Positions 1 through 5,254 of a stretch of 9,049 nt of DNA are shown here, one piece after another. A program made the translations under genes and the position numbers. Source of the DNA: DASPKW01 sp038244055 (GTDB lineage Bacteria > Planctomycetota > Phycisphaerae > Tepidisphaerales > Tepidisphaeraceae); contig JBBRTW010000289.1 in assembly GCA_038244055.1 (NCBI GenBank), positions 1-9,049 on the forward strand, in the 5' to 3' direction. Positions within the stretch are counted from its first letter, which is position 1, and the number at the start of each line of letters is the position of its first letter. Under the pieces are notes generated by a model. The model was not told the DNA's origin and did not search any database. It was given only the letters and a program-made list of their open reading frames with translations.

Positions 1-1251
1 CCGATTCTCGAGGCGACCAATGCCGTTATCGCCCAGTGCGCCAAGCGGTACAACAAGGAGCTTTTCTCCACCCGCAAGAGCGCGCAGAAGCCCCGGCTGA
101 TCAGCGTGATGGATGAGGATCAGCAATCGGAGCATCTGATCAAGCGGATCCTGGAGCATCACGAGGCGGGGATTCCGCTCAAGCATCAGGCGGTGCTGTT
201 TCGGACGTCGCACCATTCGGATGCGCTCGAAGTGGAACTGGGGCGGCGGAACATTCCATTCGTGAAGTATGGTGGCCTGAAATTCCTGGAGGCGGCGCAT
301 GTGAAGGATGCCCTGTCATTTTTGCGGGTCGCGGAGAACCCGAGGGACACGACCAGCGCGTTTCGCGTGCTGCAATTGCTCGATGGATTCGGGCCGGCGC
401 ATGCCAAGCGGGCGATCGAGCATTTGGCGCGGTGCAAGTTCGATCCGCGCGCCTGGGCGGATTTCGCAGCGCCGGCGGCGGCGAGTGAGCAGTGGCGTTT
501 GTTCCTGGGCTTGTTGATGTCTCTGAATGGGGATGTCCATGGTCCATTGTCCATTGTCCATGGTGATTTGGATTTTGGCTGCTCCGATGATGGGCCGCCC
601 AATGCGATTCACAATGGACAATTGGCAATGGTCAATGGACGCGCGGCGCAGCCCTCTCTCCCCGATCAAATCGCCGCCATCCGTGCGTTCTATCAGCCGA
701 TTCTGGAGAAGCGATTCGATCAGGCCGAGGTGCGCGGCCGTGATCTGGAGCAATTGCAGCAGATTTCGGGCGGATTTACCTCGCGGTCGCAGTTGCTGGC
801 GGACCTGACGCTCGATCCGCCCAACTCGACGCAGGATCTGGCCGGGCCGCCATTGTTTGAGGAGGATTATCTGATCCTCTCGACGATTCACTCGGCCAAG
901 GGATGCGAGTGGGATTGCGTCTACGTCATCCACGCGGCCGACGGGAATATTCCATCGGATATGTCCACGGGAAGCGATGCCGACATCGAAGAAGAGCGGC
1001 GGCTCTTTTATGTGGCCCTGACGCGCGCGAAGGATTTTCTGGAGGTGGTCTTTCCTCTGAAGTATTACCACAAGAAACATCGCATGGGGGACAAACATTC
1101 GTACGCGCAGCTCACGCGGTTTCTGCCGGAAGGGATCTTGAAGCACTTTGAGCGCGTCAAGTGCGAGATGCGAACGGGCCCCGGCGATCGCGCGGGCGTG
1201 GTGGCGGCCGCGGGAGATATTCGCAGGAAGATCGCGGGGATGTGGGGTTGA
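1..1251 (+). CDS. UvrD/PcrA/Rep-type ATP-dependent DNA helicase, 3' part
   Basis: This is the C-terminal part of a superfamily 1A 3'-5' DNA helicase, the class used in excision repair and replication-fork maintenance. The reading frame is open from base 1, so the start codon and the Walker A half lie outside the window. Visible family motifs are QAVLFRTSHHSDALE followed by the IPFVKYGGLKFLE segment (motif IV region, about 187-297), STIHSAKGCEWDCV (motif V, about 880-924) and EEERRLFYVALTRAKDF (motif VI with the arginine finger, about 988-1038). The frame ends at TGA 1249-1251. Relatives run almost directly from the 'LFLGLLMSL' helix to 'PDQIAAIRAFYQPILE'; here about 35 extra residues, encoded by a palindromic heptamer element at 535-638, sit between them in frame. 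The family is certain. The choice between PcrA, UvrD and Rep, or a lineage-specific paralogue, is not decidable from this half. Confidence 0.93.
   Translation, partial: PILEATNAVIAQCAKRYNKELFSTRKSAQKPRLISVMDEDQQSEHLIKRILEHHEAGIPLKHQAVLFRTSHHSDALEVELGRRNIPFVKYGGLKFLEAAHVKDALSFLRVAENPRDTTSAFRVLQLLDGFGPAHAKRAIEHLARCKFDPRAWADFAAPAAASEQWRLFLGLLMSLNGDVHGPLSIVHGDLDFGCSDDGPPNAIHNGQLAMVNGRAAQPSLPDQIAAIRAFYQPILEKRFDQAEVRGRDLEQLQQISGGFTSRSQLLADLTLDPPNSTQDLAGPPLFEEDYLILSTIHSAKGCEWDCVYVIHAADGNIPSDMSTGSDADIEEERRLFYVALTRAKDFLEVVFPLKYYHKKHRMGDKHSYAQLTRFLPEGILKHFERVKCEMRTGPGDRAGVVAAAGDIRRKIAGMWG
535..638. repeat. Inverted pair of heptamer arrays inside the helicase gene
   Basis: The left arm, 535-562, is four 7-bp units: gtccatg, gtccatt, gtccatt, gtccatg. 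The right arm, 611-638, is four units of the opposite orientation: acaatgg, acaattg, gcaatgg, tcaatgg. A 48-bp core separates them. The arms can pair as an imperfect stem. The element is translated in frame as part of the helicase (PLSIVHGD ... HNGQLAMVNG) at a position where relatives carry only a short loop, so it is most likely a tolerated insertion. Confidence 0.85.
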
Positions 1252-1253
1252 GA

Positions 1254-1302
1254 AGTTGCGGGTTGGGAGTTGCGCGCTGCGAAAACTAAAAGACGAAAAA
1301 CT
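1254..1302. repeat. Heptamer array just after the helicase stop codon
   Basis: Seven consecutive 7-bp units start two bases after the helicase stop: agttgcg, ggttggg, agttgcg, cgctgcg, then aaaacta, aaagacg, aaaaact. The first four are the reverse complement of the aactcgc type at 3258-3313. The last three are a near copy of the array at 3610-3630. Two unit types joined in one register is a recurrent pattern in this window. Confidence 0.75.
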
Positions 1303-1317
1303 TAATCTGGTTTATTC

Positions 1318-1450
1318 ACCACGAAAAACACGAAATGCACGAAGAGGAATGAGCCAAAGGAACTACAGTCAAGAAGTCGGTAAATGGTGAATTGCACTTG
1401 GCGCGATTTGCATTTCTACTCTTCTTCGTGCCCTTCGTATGATTCGTGGT
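1318..1450. repeat. Inverted CACGAA 9-bp-period repeat between convergent genes
   Basis: The left arm (1318-1346) reads ccacgaaaa, acacgaaat, gcacgaaga. The right arm (1419-1450), read on the minus strand, gives the matching ccacgaatc, atacgaagg, gcacgaaga. Here the period is nine. The 72-bp core (1347-1418) is AT-richer than its surroundings and holds no recognisable gene. The element lies between the 3' ends of the helicase and the pilT-like gene. Its hairpin could act as a bidirectional terminator, although no clear T tract follows either arm. Confidence 0.75.
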
Positions 1451-1477
1451 TCATCTCTCTTCAGCGCAATGCCTTCT

Positions 1478-2659
1478 TCACCGCAGCCGCGTATCGCTAT
1501 TGCTGATCCCGCGCAGCGCCAGGTTCAACGCATCCACGTTGCTCGCCAGGCGCTTGGCCTCGGCGACATCGATGATCTGCTTCTGGAAGAGCTCGGTCAG
1601 GTGCTGGTCGAAGGATTGGCTGCCGGCTTCGCGGTTGCCGACAGCGCCTTTGAGCTTCTCGAATTCGCCATCGAGAATGTACTTGCGCACGATCGGCGTG
1701 GCCATCATGATCTCGACCACCGGTACGCGGCCTTTGCCATCGCGCTTCTTGGCCAGGCGCTGGCAGATGATGGCGTTGAGGTTCAGGCCGAGCTGGGTCT
1801 GCTGCAGCTCCTTCTGGTTTTCCTCGAAGAGCGAGACCATGCGCTCGATGGTCATGGGGGCGTTGGTGGCGTGGACGGTGGTGAAGACCAGGTGGCCGGT
1901 ATCGGCGGCGCGGAGCGCGGTGGTGAGGGAGAAGGAGTCGCGGATTTCGCCGATGAGAATGGTATCGGGGTCCTGGCGCATCATGGCGCGAAGGGCATAA
2001 TCGTAGGATTCGCTGTCGGTGCCGACTTCGACCTGCGAGACCAGCGACTTGGCGTTCTCATGCTGATATTCAACCGGATCTTCAACGGTGATGATGCGCT
2101 CGGATCGGGTGCGATTGATCTTGCCGATAATCGCGGCCAATGTCGTCGATTTGCCCGAGCCGGTGGTGCCCGAGACGATGACGATGCCGCGGTGGAAATC
2201 GGCCAGGCCTTCAACCACGGGCGGCAGGGAGAGATCGTCGAAATTGGGAATCTTGGTGACGATCCGCCGCATGACGATCGCGTAGCGCTCGCGGGAATGG
2301 AATATATTGGTGCGGAAACGGGCCAGCCCCGGCAGGGCGTAGGCGATATCGACCGAGCCTTTGTGTTCGAGAAGACTGCGCTTCTCGGTCGGCTCGGCCT
2401 GGAAATTCATGACCTGCTCGACGTACTCCTTCAGCGCGTCATCGGTCAGCGCGGGGCAGTCGAGGAAACGGGCCCGGCCATCGACGCGGATCATGGGAAC
2501 CGAGCCGGCTGGGAGATGAATTTCCGAGCCGTTGAGCTTGATGGCTGGCTTGAGGAAATCATAGAGCTTGAGACGGCGCTCCTCGACGTGGATCTCGGCC
2601 TGGGGAGTCTCGCGATCGATGTCGGCATTCTCGACGATGCGAGCGGGTGTGGATGACAT
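1478..2659 (-). CDS. pilT: PilT/PilU-family type IV pilus retraction ATPase
   Basis: This is a 393-aa secretion-type ATPase of the PilT/PilU branch, a cytoplasmic hexamer that depolymerises type IV pili for twitching, DNA uptake or surface sensing. The N-terminal PAS-like domain carries GSEIHLPAGSVPMIRVDG (about 44-61). It is followed by Walker A GTTGSGKST (164-172), the Asp box ITVEDPVEYQH (190-200), Walker B TILIGEIRDS (233-242) and the His box HLVFTTVHATNA (256-267). The canonical AIRNLIRE retraction motif is only loosely matched by PIVRKYILDGEFEKL (322-336), so a PilU-like or specialised retraction ATPase is possible. ATG 2659 is preferred because a GGAG (minus strand, at 2670-2673) lies 10 bases upstream; the TTG at 2668 would be too close to it. 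No other pilus gene is visible. The gene is convergent with the helicase. Confidence 0.93.
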   Translation of the reverse strand: MSSTPARIVENADIDRETPQAEIHVEERRLKLYDFLKPAIKLNGSEIHLPAGSVPMIRVDGRARFLDCPALTDDALKEYVEQVMNFQAEPTEKRSLLEHKGSVDIAYALPGLARFRTNIFHSRERYAIVMRRIVTKIPNFDDLSLPPVVEGLADFHRGIVIVSGTTGSGKSTTLAAIIGKINRTRSERIITVEDPVEYQHENAKSLVSQVEVGTDSESYDYALRAMMRQDPDTILIGEIRDSFSLTTALRAADTGHLVFTTVHATNAPMTIERMVSLFEENQKELQQTQLGLNLNAIICQRLAKKRDGKGRVPVVEIMMATPIVRKYILDGEFEKLKGAVGNREAGSQSFDQHLTELFQKQIIDVAEAKRLASNVDALNLALRGISNSDTRLR

Positions 2660-2748
2660 GGTGGGCAAACTCCAGGTGAAAGTTCAGCGGGTGAACGACC
2701 GGAGTATTCTAGCCCTGTCTGGCGGGCGCGTGCAATGTAAGAGTTCAA

Positions 2749-2855
2749 GGCAGTAGGCGGAGGGCAGTAGGCGGTAGGCAGAGGGCAGTAGGCGGAAGGC
2801 AGAAAATAGATTTGTCGGCTGCCGCCTGCCTACCGCCTACTGCCTACTGCCTACT
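2749..2855. repeat. Large palindrome of ggcagta-type heptamer arrays
   Basis: The left arm (2749-2804) is eight exact 7-bp units: ggcagta, ggcggag, ggcagta, ggcggta, ggcagag, ggcagta, ggcggaa, ggcagaa. After a 16-bp core the right arm (2821-2855) has five units in the opposite orientation: gccgcct, gcctacc, then gcctact three times. The arms can fold into a long G/C-rich stem. On the minus strand it lies three bases past the stop codon of the 47-aa ORF and 89 bases before the pilT-like start, so it could attenuate or terminate transcription between them. A further array of the same unit type follows nuoJ. Confidence 0.88.
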
Positions 2856-2858
2856 TCT

Positions 2859-3002
2859 TCACGCCTGCGCGGTTTTGGCTGAGTTCTGGAGGAATCGCTT
2901 GACCCGCCGGGCGACGGGAGAGGCGGCCTTCTTGGGGTGCTTGGCGGCCAGCAGTTCGAGGTGGCCGCGGATGGTGTCGAGCAAAAGCATGTTCCGGCTC
3001 AT
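2859..3002 (-). CDS. Small basic hypothetical protein, 47 aa
   Basis: This short ORF begins ATG AGC CGG AAC ATG and ends in TGA (plus-strand tca at 2859-2861). It has a convincing AAGGAAG ribosome-binding site about seven bases upstream (minus strand, around 3006-3012). The product is helical and very basic, with the pattern MLLLDTIRGHLELLAAKHPKK followed by a Lys/Arg-rich ARRVKRFLQNSAK end, and has no cysteines, signal peptide or membrane segment. Codon use is GC-rich in third positions, as in the neighbouring genes, and the coding stretch stops exactly where the repeat palindrome begins. It may precede the pilT-like gene in one transcript. I do not recognise a family; a small nucleic-acid-binding or regulatory role would be a guess. 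A second in-frame ATG lies four codons in. Confidence 0.6.
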   Translation of the reverse strand: MSRNMLLLDTIRGHLELLAAKHPKKAASPVARRVKRFLQNSAKTAQA

Positions 3003-3328
3003 GGTGCTTCCTTGCCCGATGTCCGGGCGGTGAGTGATGAGAGCAGCGGGTGAATGACTTCAGACGCTCGATTGAGTTATCAGGTGTTTCGACTTCGTCG
3101 TTGCACGCCCTTGAGCAATTAAGGGTACTGGGGAATTTTAATTTGCAGGCCGTTTTTATCGGCGCTGACAAACCCCATATAAAAATTCGGGTTCCGTTTG
3201 GTCGTCCACCGATAGGAGAGATGTTGAGTTTGCGATTTGTTCGGGTTCGAAGCTCAAAACTCGCAACTGACGACTCGCAACTCGCAACTCGCAATTCGCA
3301 ACTCAAAACTCTTTGAAAGGACACGCCA
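3003..3328. other. AT-richer divergent intergenic region
   Basis: This is the gap between the divergent 47-aa ORF and the 89-aa gene. The part at about 3060-3250 is clearly AT-richer than the genes around it, as expected for promoters serving both sides. It contains a small hairpin, ccctt-gagcaatt-aaggg (3109-3125), and AT-rich stretches near 3134-3144 and 3176-3186, but I cannot place a good -35/-10 pair. The right end is the heptamer array at 3258-3313. An open frame runs through the region on the plus strand, but its codon use is unlike the genes and its end is translated repeat. Confidence 0.5.
3258..3313. repeat. Eight-unit aactcgc heptamer array
   Basis: Eight consecutive 7-bp units: aactcgc, aactgac, gactcgc, aactcgc, aactcgc, aattcgc, aactcaa, aactctt. 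The array ends two bases before the ribosome-binding site of the 89-aa gene, so it forms the 5' leader of that gene. There is no inverted partner nearby. The array at 5145-5172 uses the same unit in the same orientation. Confidence 0.85.
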
Positions 3329-3598
3329 ATGGTCGCCCAGATTCGCTTCGTTCGTCCGATGAAGACCCGTCCGACAAATCGCAAGGCCGCTTTCGCGCAT
3401 GCCGATGTGCTGAGCCGCTTCGGCGAGACGCTATGTGTGGAAATGCCCGAGGAAGCCTGGCGGCGGCTGGAGGCGGATATCGCGCGGGCCGAGCCGCTGG
3501 TTGAATCGGCCAATGGCGGGATGCTTCCACCTGCGGAGGCGGCGCATGGGGCGTGCGAGTTCGATGAGGAGCCGGAGAGGTGGGATGGGATGGAGTAG
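3329..3598 (+). CDS. Hypothetical acidic protein, 89 aa
   Basis: An 89-aa protein starts at ATG 3329, seven bases after a good GAAAGGA ribosome-binding site (3315-3321). The N-terminus is basic (MVAQIRFVRPMKTRPTNRK). The middle has a pattern, FGETLCVEMPEEAWRRLEAD, that reads like a short strand-helix unit. The end is acidic (CEFDEEPERWDGME). No signal peptide or membrane segment is visible. Codon use and third-position GC match the flanking genes, and the ribosome-binding site supports real translation. I do not recognise the family. It is flanked by a heptamer array in its leader and another 11 bases after its stop, then by a MITE-like element. It appears to be transcribed alone, with a terminator candidate at 3829-3870. 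Confidence 0.65.
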   Translation: MVAQIRFVRPMKTRPTNRKAAFAHADVLSRFGETLCVEMPEEAWRRLEADIARAEPLVESANGGMLPPAEAAHGACEFDEEPERWDGME

Positions 3599-3609
3599 GC
3601 GGGGCGCGG

Positions 3610-3630
3610 AAAACTAAAAACGAAAAACTT
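3610..3630. repeat. aaaacta heptamer array
   Basis: Three exact 7-bp units, aaaacta, aaaacga, aaaactt, lie 11 bases after the stop codon of the 89-aa gene. The stretch is a near copy of 1282-1303, which also follows a stop codon. Confidence 0.65.
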
Positions 3631-3640
3631 AAGGCGGGGG

Positions 3641-3764
3641 GTGCTCTGCTGAAATCCACGCTTCAGAGGGTCAGGAGCCGGCCACCAGGAATGCCCCATA
3701 CGCTGATCATCGCCCCCGGCTCCTGACCCTTTCGGCCAATCAGCCGATGATTTCAGCAGAGCAC
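3641..3764. mobile_element. MITE-like element with two nested perfect inverted repeats
   Basis: The outer 16-bp inverted repeats are perfect: gtgctctgctgaaatc (3641-3656) and its complement gatttcagcagagcac (3749-3764). Inside them are perfect 15-bp inverted repeats, agggtcaggagccgg (3667-3681) and ccggctcctgaccct (3716-3730). The unit is 124 bp and has no coding potential. Nested terminal and internal palindromes of this size are typical of non-autonomous MITEs or REP-type elements mobilised in trans. No transposase is in the window and I see no convincing target-site duplication. It could alternatively be a structured RNA element, since it would fold on either strand. Confidence 0.75.
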
Positions 3765-3828
3765 GCGTGGGGATGACACGACCCACGCCATTTAGCACGG
3801 CCGCCGTCCCCCGGCCGGCGCTGCCATA

Positions 3829-3870
3829 GCCCGCGGGACCTGATGGAGCCGGGTTCCGCGGGCCTTTCTC
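3829..3870 (+). terminator. Candidate intrinsic terminator upstream of the methyltransferase gene
   Basis: A 12-bp stem is formed by gcccgcgggacc (3829-3840) and ggttccgcgggc (3852-3863) with one G-U pair and an 11-base loop. It is followed by ctttctcatt, a modest T-rich run. It would end transcription coming from the 89-aa gene and MITE side before the methyltransferase promoter. Confidence 0.5.
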
Positions 3871-3871
3871 A

Positions 3872-3901
3872 TTCCAATGTCGATCGCGTGTCGGTTAGAA
3901 T
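3872..3901 (+). promoter_or_regulatory. Possible sigma70-type promoter of the methyltransferase gene
   Basis: The -10-like box TAGAAT (3896-3901) matches five of six consensus bases. A weak -35-like TTCCAA (3872-3877) lies 18 bases upstream. It sits between the terminator hairpin and the start codon at 3957, giving a leader of about 50 bases. The weak -35 keeps this tentative. Confidence 0.3.
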
Positions 3902-3956
3902 CTCAGCGCGGAGCTTCCCAGTGTTAGACGCGATGATAGAAGACAAAGGAAACCCT

Positions 3957-4721
3957 ATGCGCATTCTGCGATTGCTCGGCTTGTTGTTGGTCATGGGCTC
4001 CGCAAGTGCCTGGGCCGAGGATTTGATTCGTCCCGCCAAGCCGCCGACGACGCGCCCCACCACCAAACCCGTCGCCCCCGAGCCGCCCGCCCTCACCGCA
4101 TACATGGGCCGGGAGATCGCCCAGACGATGCACTTCGCCGGTGCGCCTTGGCTGACTCGGGAATCGCGTGACCGCGAAGAGGAGCCGGCCAAACTCATGA
4201 AGGCGCTGGGGCTGAAGGCGGGGATGGTCGTCTGCGATCTCGGCTGCGGCAACGGTTTCTACACGCTCAAACTGGCCGAGGTGGTCGGGCCGACGGGGAA
4301 GGTTCTGGCCGAGGATATTCAGCCGGAGATGCTGGAGATGCTCAAGAAGCGCGCCGACAAGGCCGGCGCGAACAATATCGAGCTGGTCCTGGGCACACTG
4401 ACCGATGCCAAGCTTCCCGATGCCAAGGTCGATCTGGTATTGCTCGTCGATGTGTATCACGAGATGGATCATCCGGCCGAGATGCTCTCGGCCATTCGCA
4501 AGAGCCTCGCGCCGCATGGCCGGCTGGTGCTGGTGGAGTTTCGGGCCGAGGACCCGAATGTCCCCATCAAACCCCTGCACAAGATGAGCAAGGCGCAGAT
4601 CAACAAGGAACTGTCGGCCAACGGCTTCAAACTGGTCGAGCAGTACGACCAGATGCCCTGGCAGCATGTGGTGTTTTTTGAGAGCGATGGGGATTGGAAA
4701 GGGCCCACGCCGGCCAGGTAA
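3957..4721 (+). CDS. Exported class I SAM-dependent methyltransferase
   Basis: A 254-aa Rossmann-fold methyltransferase. ATG 3957 is chosen because an AAAGGA site (3945-3950) lies six bases upstream and the next residues form a signal peptide (MRILRLLGLLLVMGSASAWA, likely cleavage after residue 20); the upstream in-frame extension to 3843 overlaps the terminator. A Thr/Pro linker (about 24-45) follows, then a conserved lead-in AGAPWLTRESRDREEE (61-76), the SAM-binding loop VVCDLGCGNG (91-100), the acidic ribose-contact region VLAEDIQPEM (117-125) and the motif IV/V region VDLVLLVDVYHEMDHP (158-173). The C-terminus (about 205-254) has no extra domain. The substrate is unknown. Export is odd, since SAM is made in the cytoplasm; related signal-peptide-bearing methyltransferases are, to my knowledge, common in planctomycetes. 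A membrane anchor instead of cleavage is also possible. Confidence 0.88.
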   Translation: MRILRLLGLLLVMGSASAWAEDLIRPAKPPTTRPTTKPVAPEPPALTAYMGREIAQTMHFAGAPWLTRESRDREEEPAKLMKALGLKAGMVVCDLGCGNGFYTLKLAEVVGPTGKVLAEDIQPEMLEMLKKRADKAGANNIELVLGTLTDAKLPDAKVDLVLLVDVYHEMDHPAEMLSAIRKSLAPHGRLVLVEFRAEDPNVPIKPLHKMSKAQINKELSANGFKLVEQYDQMPWQHVVFFESDGDWKGPTPAR

Positions 4722-4788
4722 GCCGCAACACCTGCATCTTCAACATTTGAAATTTGACATGGGTCCCATGCCTCTTAACACTACAGCG

Positions 4789-4977
4789 CTACGTCTTCCC
4801 CCGAACCGCTCCAAGCCGCGCGTTCTTCGCGGCTTTGTTTCTGGCTTGCGGGAACCAAACGGGAAGGCACTTGGGGCAGAGGCCCGCTTGCCAGCGTTGT
4901 CGGCCGCGGCGGCGCTTGTATAAAAAGCGCAGGGCGGGCAGGGCGCAGAGGGCGATCGGGGGCCAGAGGGGGATGAT
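4789..4977 (-). pseudogene. C-terminal remnant of a planctomycetal zinc-ribbon membrane protein
   Basis: Read on the minus strand from 4977, the frame gives IIPLWPPIALCALPALRFLY, then KRRRGRQRWQAGLCPKC. This is the usual end of a large planctomycete group: a last membrane helix, an Arg-rich stretch, and the start of a C-x2-C zinc ribbon. The expected GYDLR...CPECG second half is missing and the frame runs on into unrelated sequence to a stop at 4789-4791. Directly upstream is an in-frame TAA (4978-4980), so the rest of the gene is gone. The GTCATYC repeat element begins about 30 bases further upstream, which suggests an insertion or rearrangement removed the 5' part. The intact gene at 6327-6920 has the same architecture. 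Confidence 0.5.
4813..4840 (+). terminator. Candidate intrinsic terminator after the methyltransferase gene
   Basis: A perfect 8-bp stem aagccgcg (4813-4820) / cgcggctt (4828-4835) with a 7-base loop is followed by tgttt. It lies about 90 bases after the methyltransferase stop codon in the right orientation. The opposite strand has no T tract. Confidence 0.6.
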
Positions 4978-5006
4978 TTAGGCCTGATCGATCATGACCC
5001 ACTTGC

Positions 5007-5146
5007 CGTCATTCCGAAGGAGCTTCAGGCGAGCGGGGAATCTTGTTCGATGGATTGGGCCGATCGGCCAAGCGATTGGACCGCGACGCATTGGCCAGAT
5101 CCTTCGGTCGTCTATACTCCCTCAGGATGACGGCTCAGGATGACGG
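5007..5146. repeat. Imperfect GTCATYC inverted-repeat element with a 13-bp tandem duplication
   Basis: The left end reads gccgtcattccgaaggagc and continues to gggaatcttg. The right end, on the minus strand, reads gccgtcatcctgagggagt and continues to gaaggatctgg. The two arms of about 40 bp align with scattered mismatches and enclose a core containing the 12-bp palindrome ggccgatcggcc. At the right edge ctcaggatgacgg occurs twice in tandem (5121-5133, 5134-5146). Elements opening with GTCATYCTGA and containing GAAGGATCT are a common dispersed repeat type in environmental bacterial genomes, from my general recollection. A frame runs through it on the minus strand, but I regard that as accidental. 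Confidence 0.6.
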
Positions 5147-5172
5147 CTCGCAACGCGCAACTCACAACTCGC
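5145..5172. repeat. Four-unit aactcgc heptamer array
   Basis: Four 7-bp units: ggctcgc, aacgcgc, aactcac, aactcgc. They have the same unit type and orientation as 3258-3313 and are fused directly to the tandem duplication at the end of the GTCATYC element. Confidence 0.7.
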
Positions 5173-5254
5173 AATGCTGTGCGGAAATCCTCGGGAGCGT
5201 GAGGAGGGGGCCGAACTCGCCAATCTACGACCATGAGCATAAGCTTGAGATGCG

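Larger units (their letters stand above)
4722..5254. other. Gene-free region holding a terminator, a gene remnant and repeats
   Basis: This stretch of about 530 bases has no intact gene. In order it holds a short atttga-type 7-bp repeat (4743-4763), the small palindrome catggg-t-cccatg (4758-4770), an intrinsic terminator candidate (4813-4840), the decayed end of a zinc-ribbon membrane protein on the minus strand (4789-4977), a GTCATYC inverted-repeat element (5007-5133) with a 13-bp tandem duplication at its right end, and a heptamer array (5145-5172). Bases 5180-5254 hold nothing I recognise apart from the leader of the next gene. Confidence 0.6.

Noticed and set aside
1439..2656. A 405-aa open frame on the plus strand
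   Set aside because: It is the mirror of the pilT-like gene in GC-rich sequence; the minus strand has all ATPase motifs and the plus translation has none.
3050..3316. An 88-aa open frame on the plus strand
   Set aside because: Codon use is AT-rich and unlike neighbouring genes, there is no convincing ribosome-binding site, and its last 20 residues are translated heptamer array. It lies in a divergent promoter region.
3641..3764. tRNA or riboswitch
   Set aside because: The two nested perfect palindromes do not form a cloverleaf, there is no T-loop sequence, and the position after a gene end does not suit a leader element.
2851..3798. A 315-aa open frame on the minus strand
   Set aside because: It crosses the 89-aa gene, the MITE-like element and heptamer repeats; the translation is low-complexity and the supported 47-aa ORF uses another frame.
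4978..5120. An open minus-strand frame ending RLKLLRNDGKWVMIDQA, considered as the end of a real gene
   Set aside because: The frame coincides with the GTCATYC inverted-repeat element, begins at a stop in its outer edge and shows no family pattern, so accidental openness is more likely.
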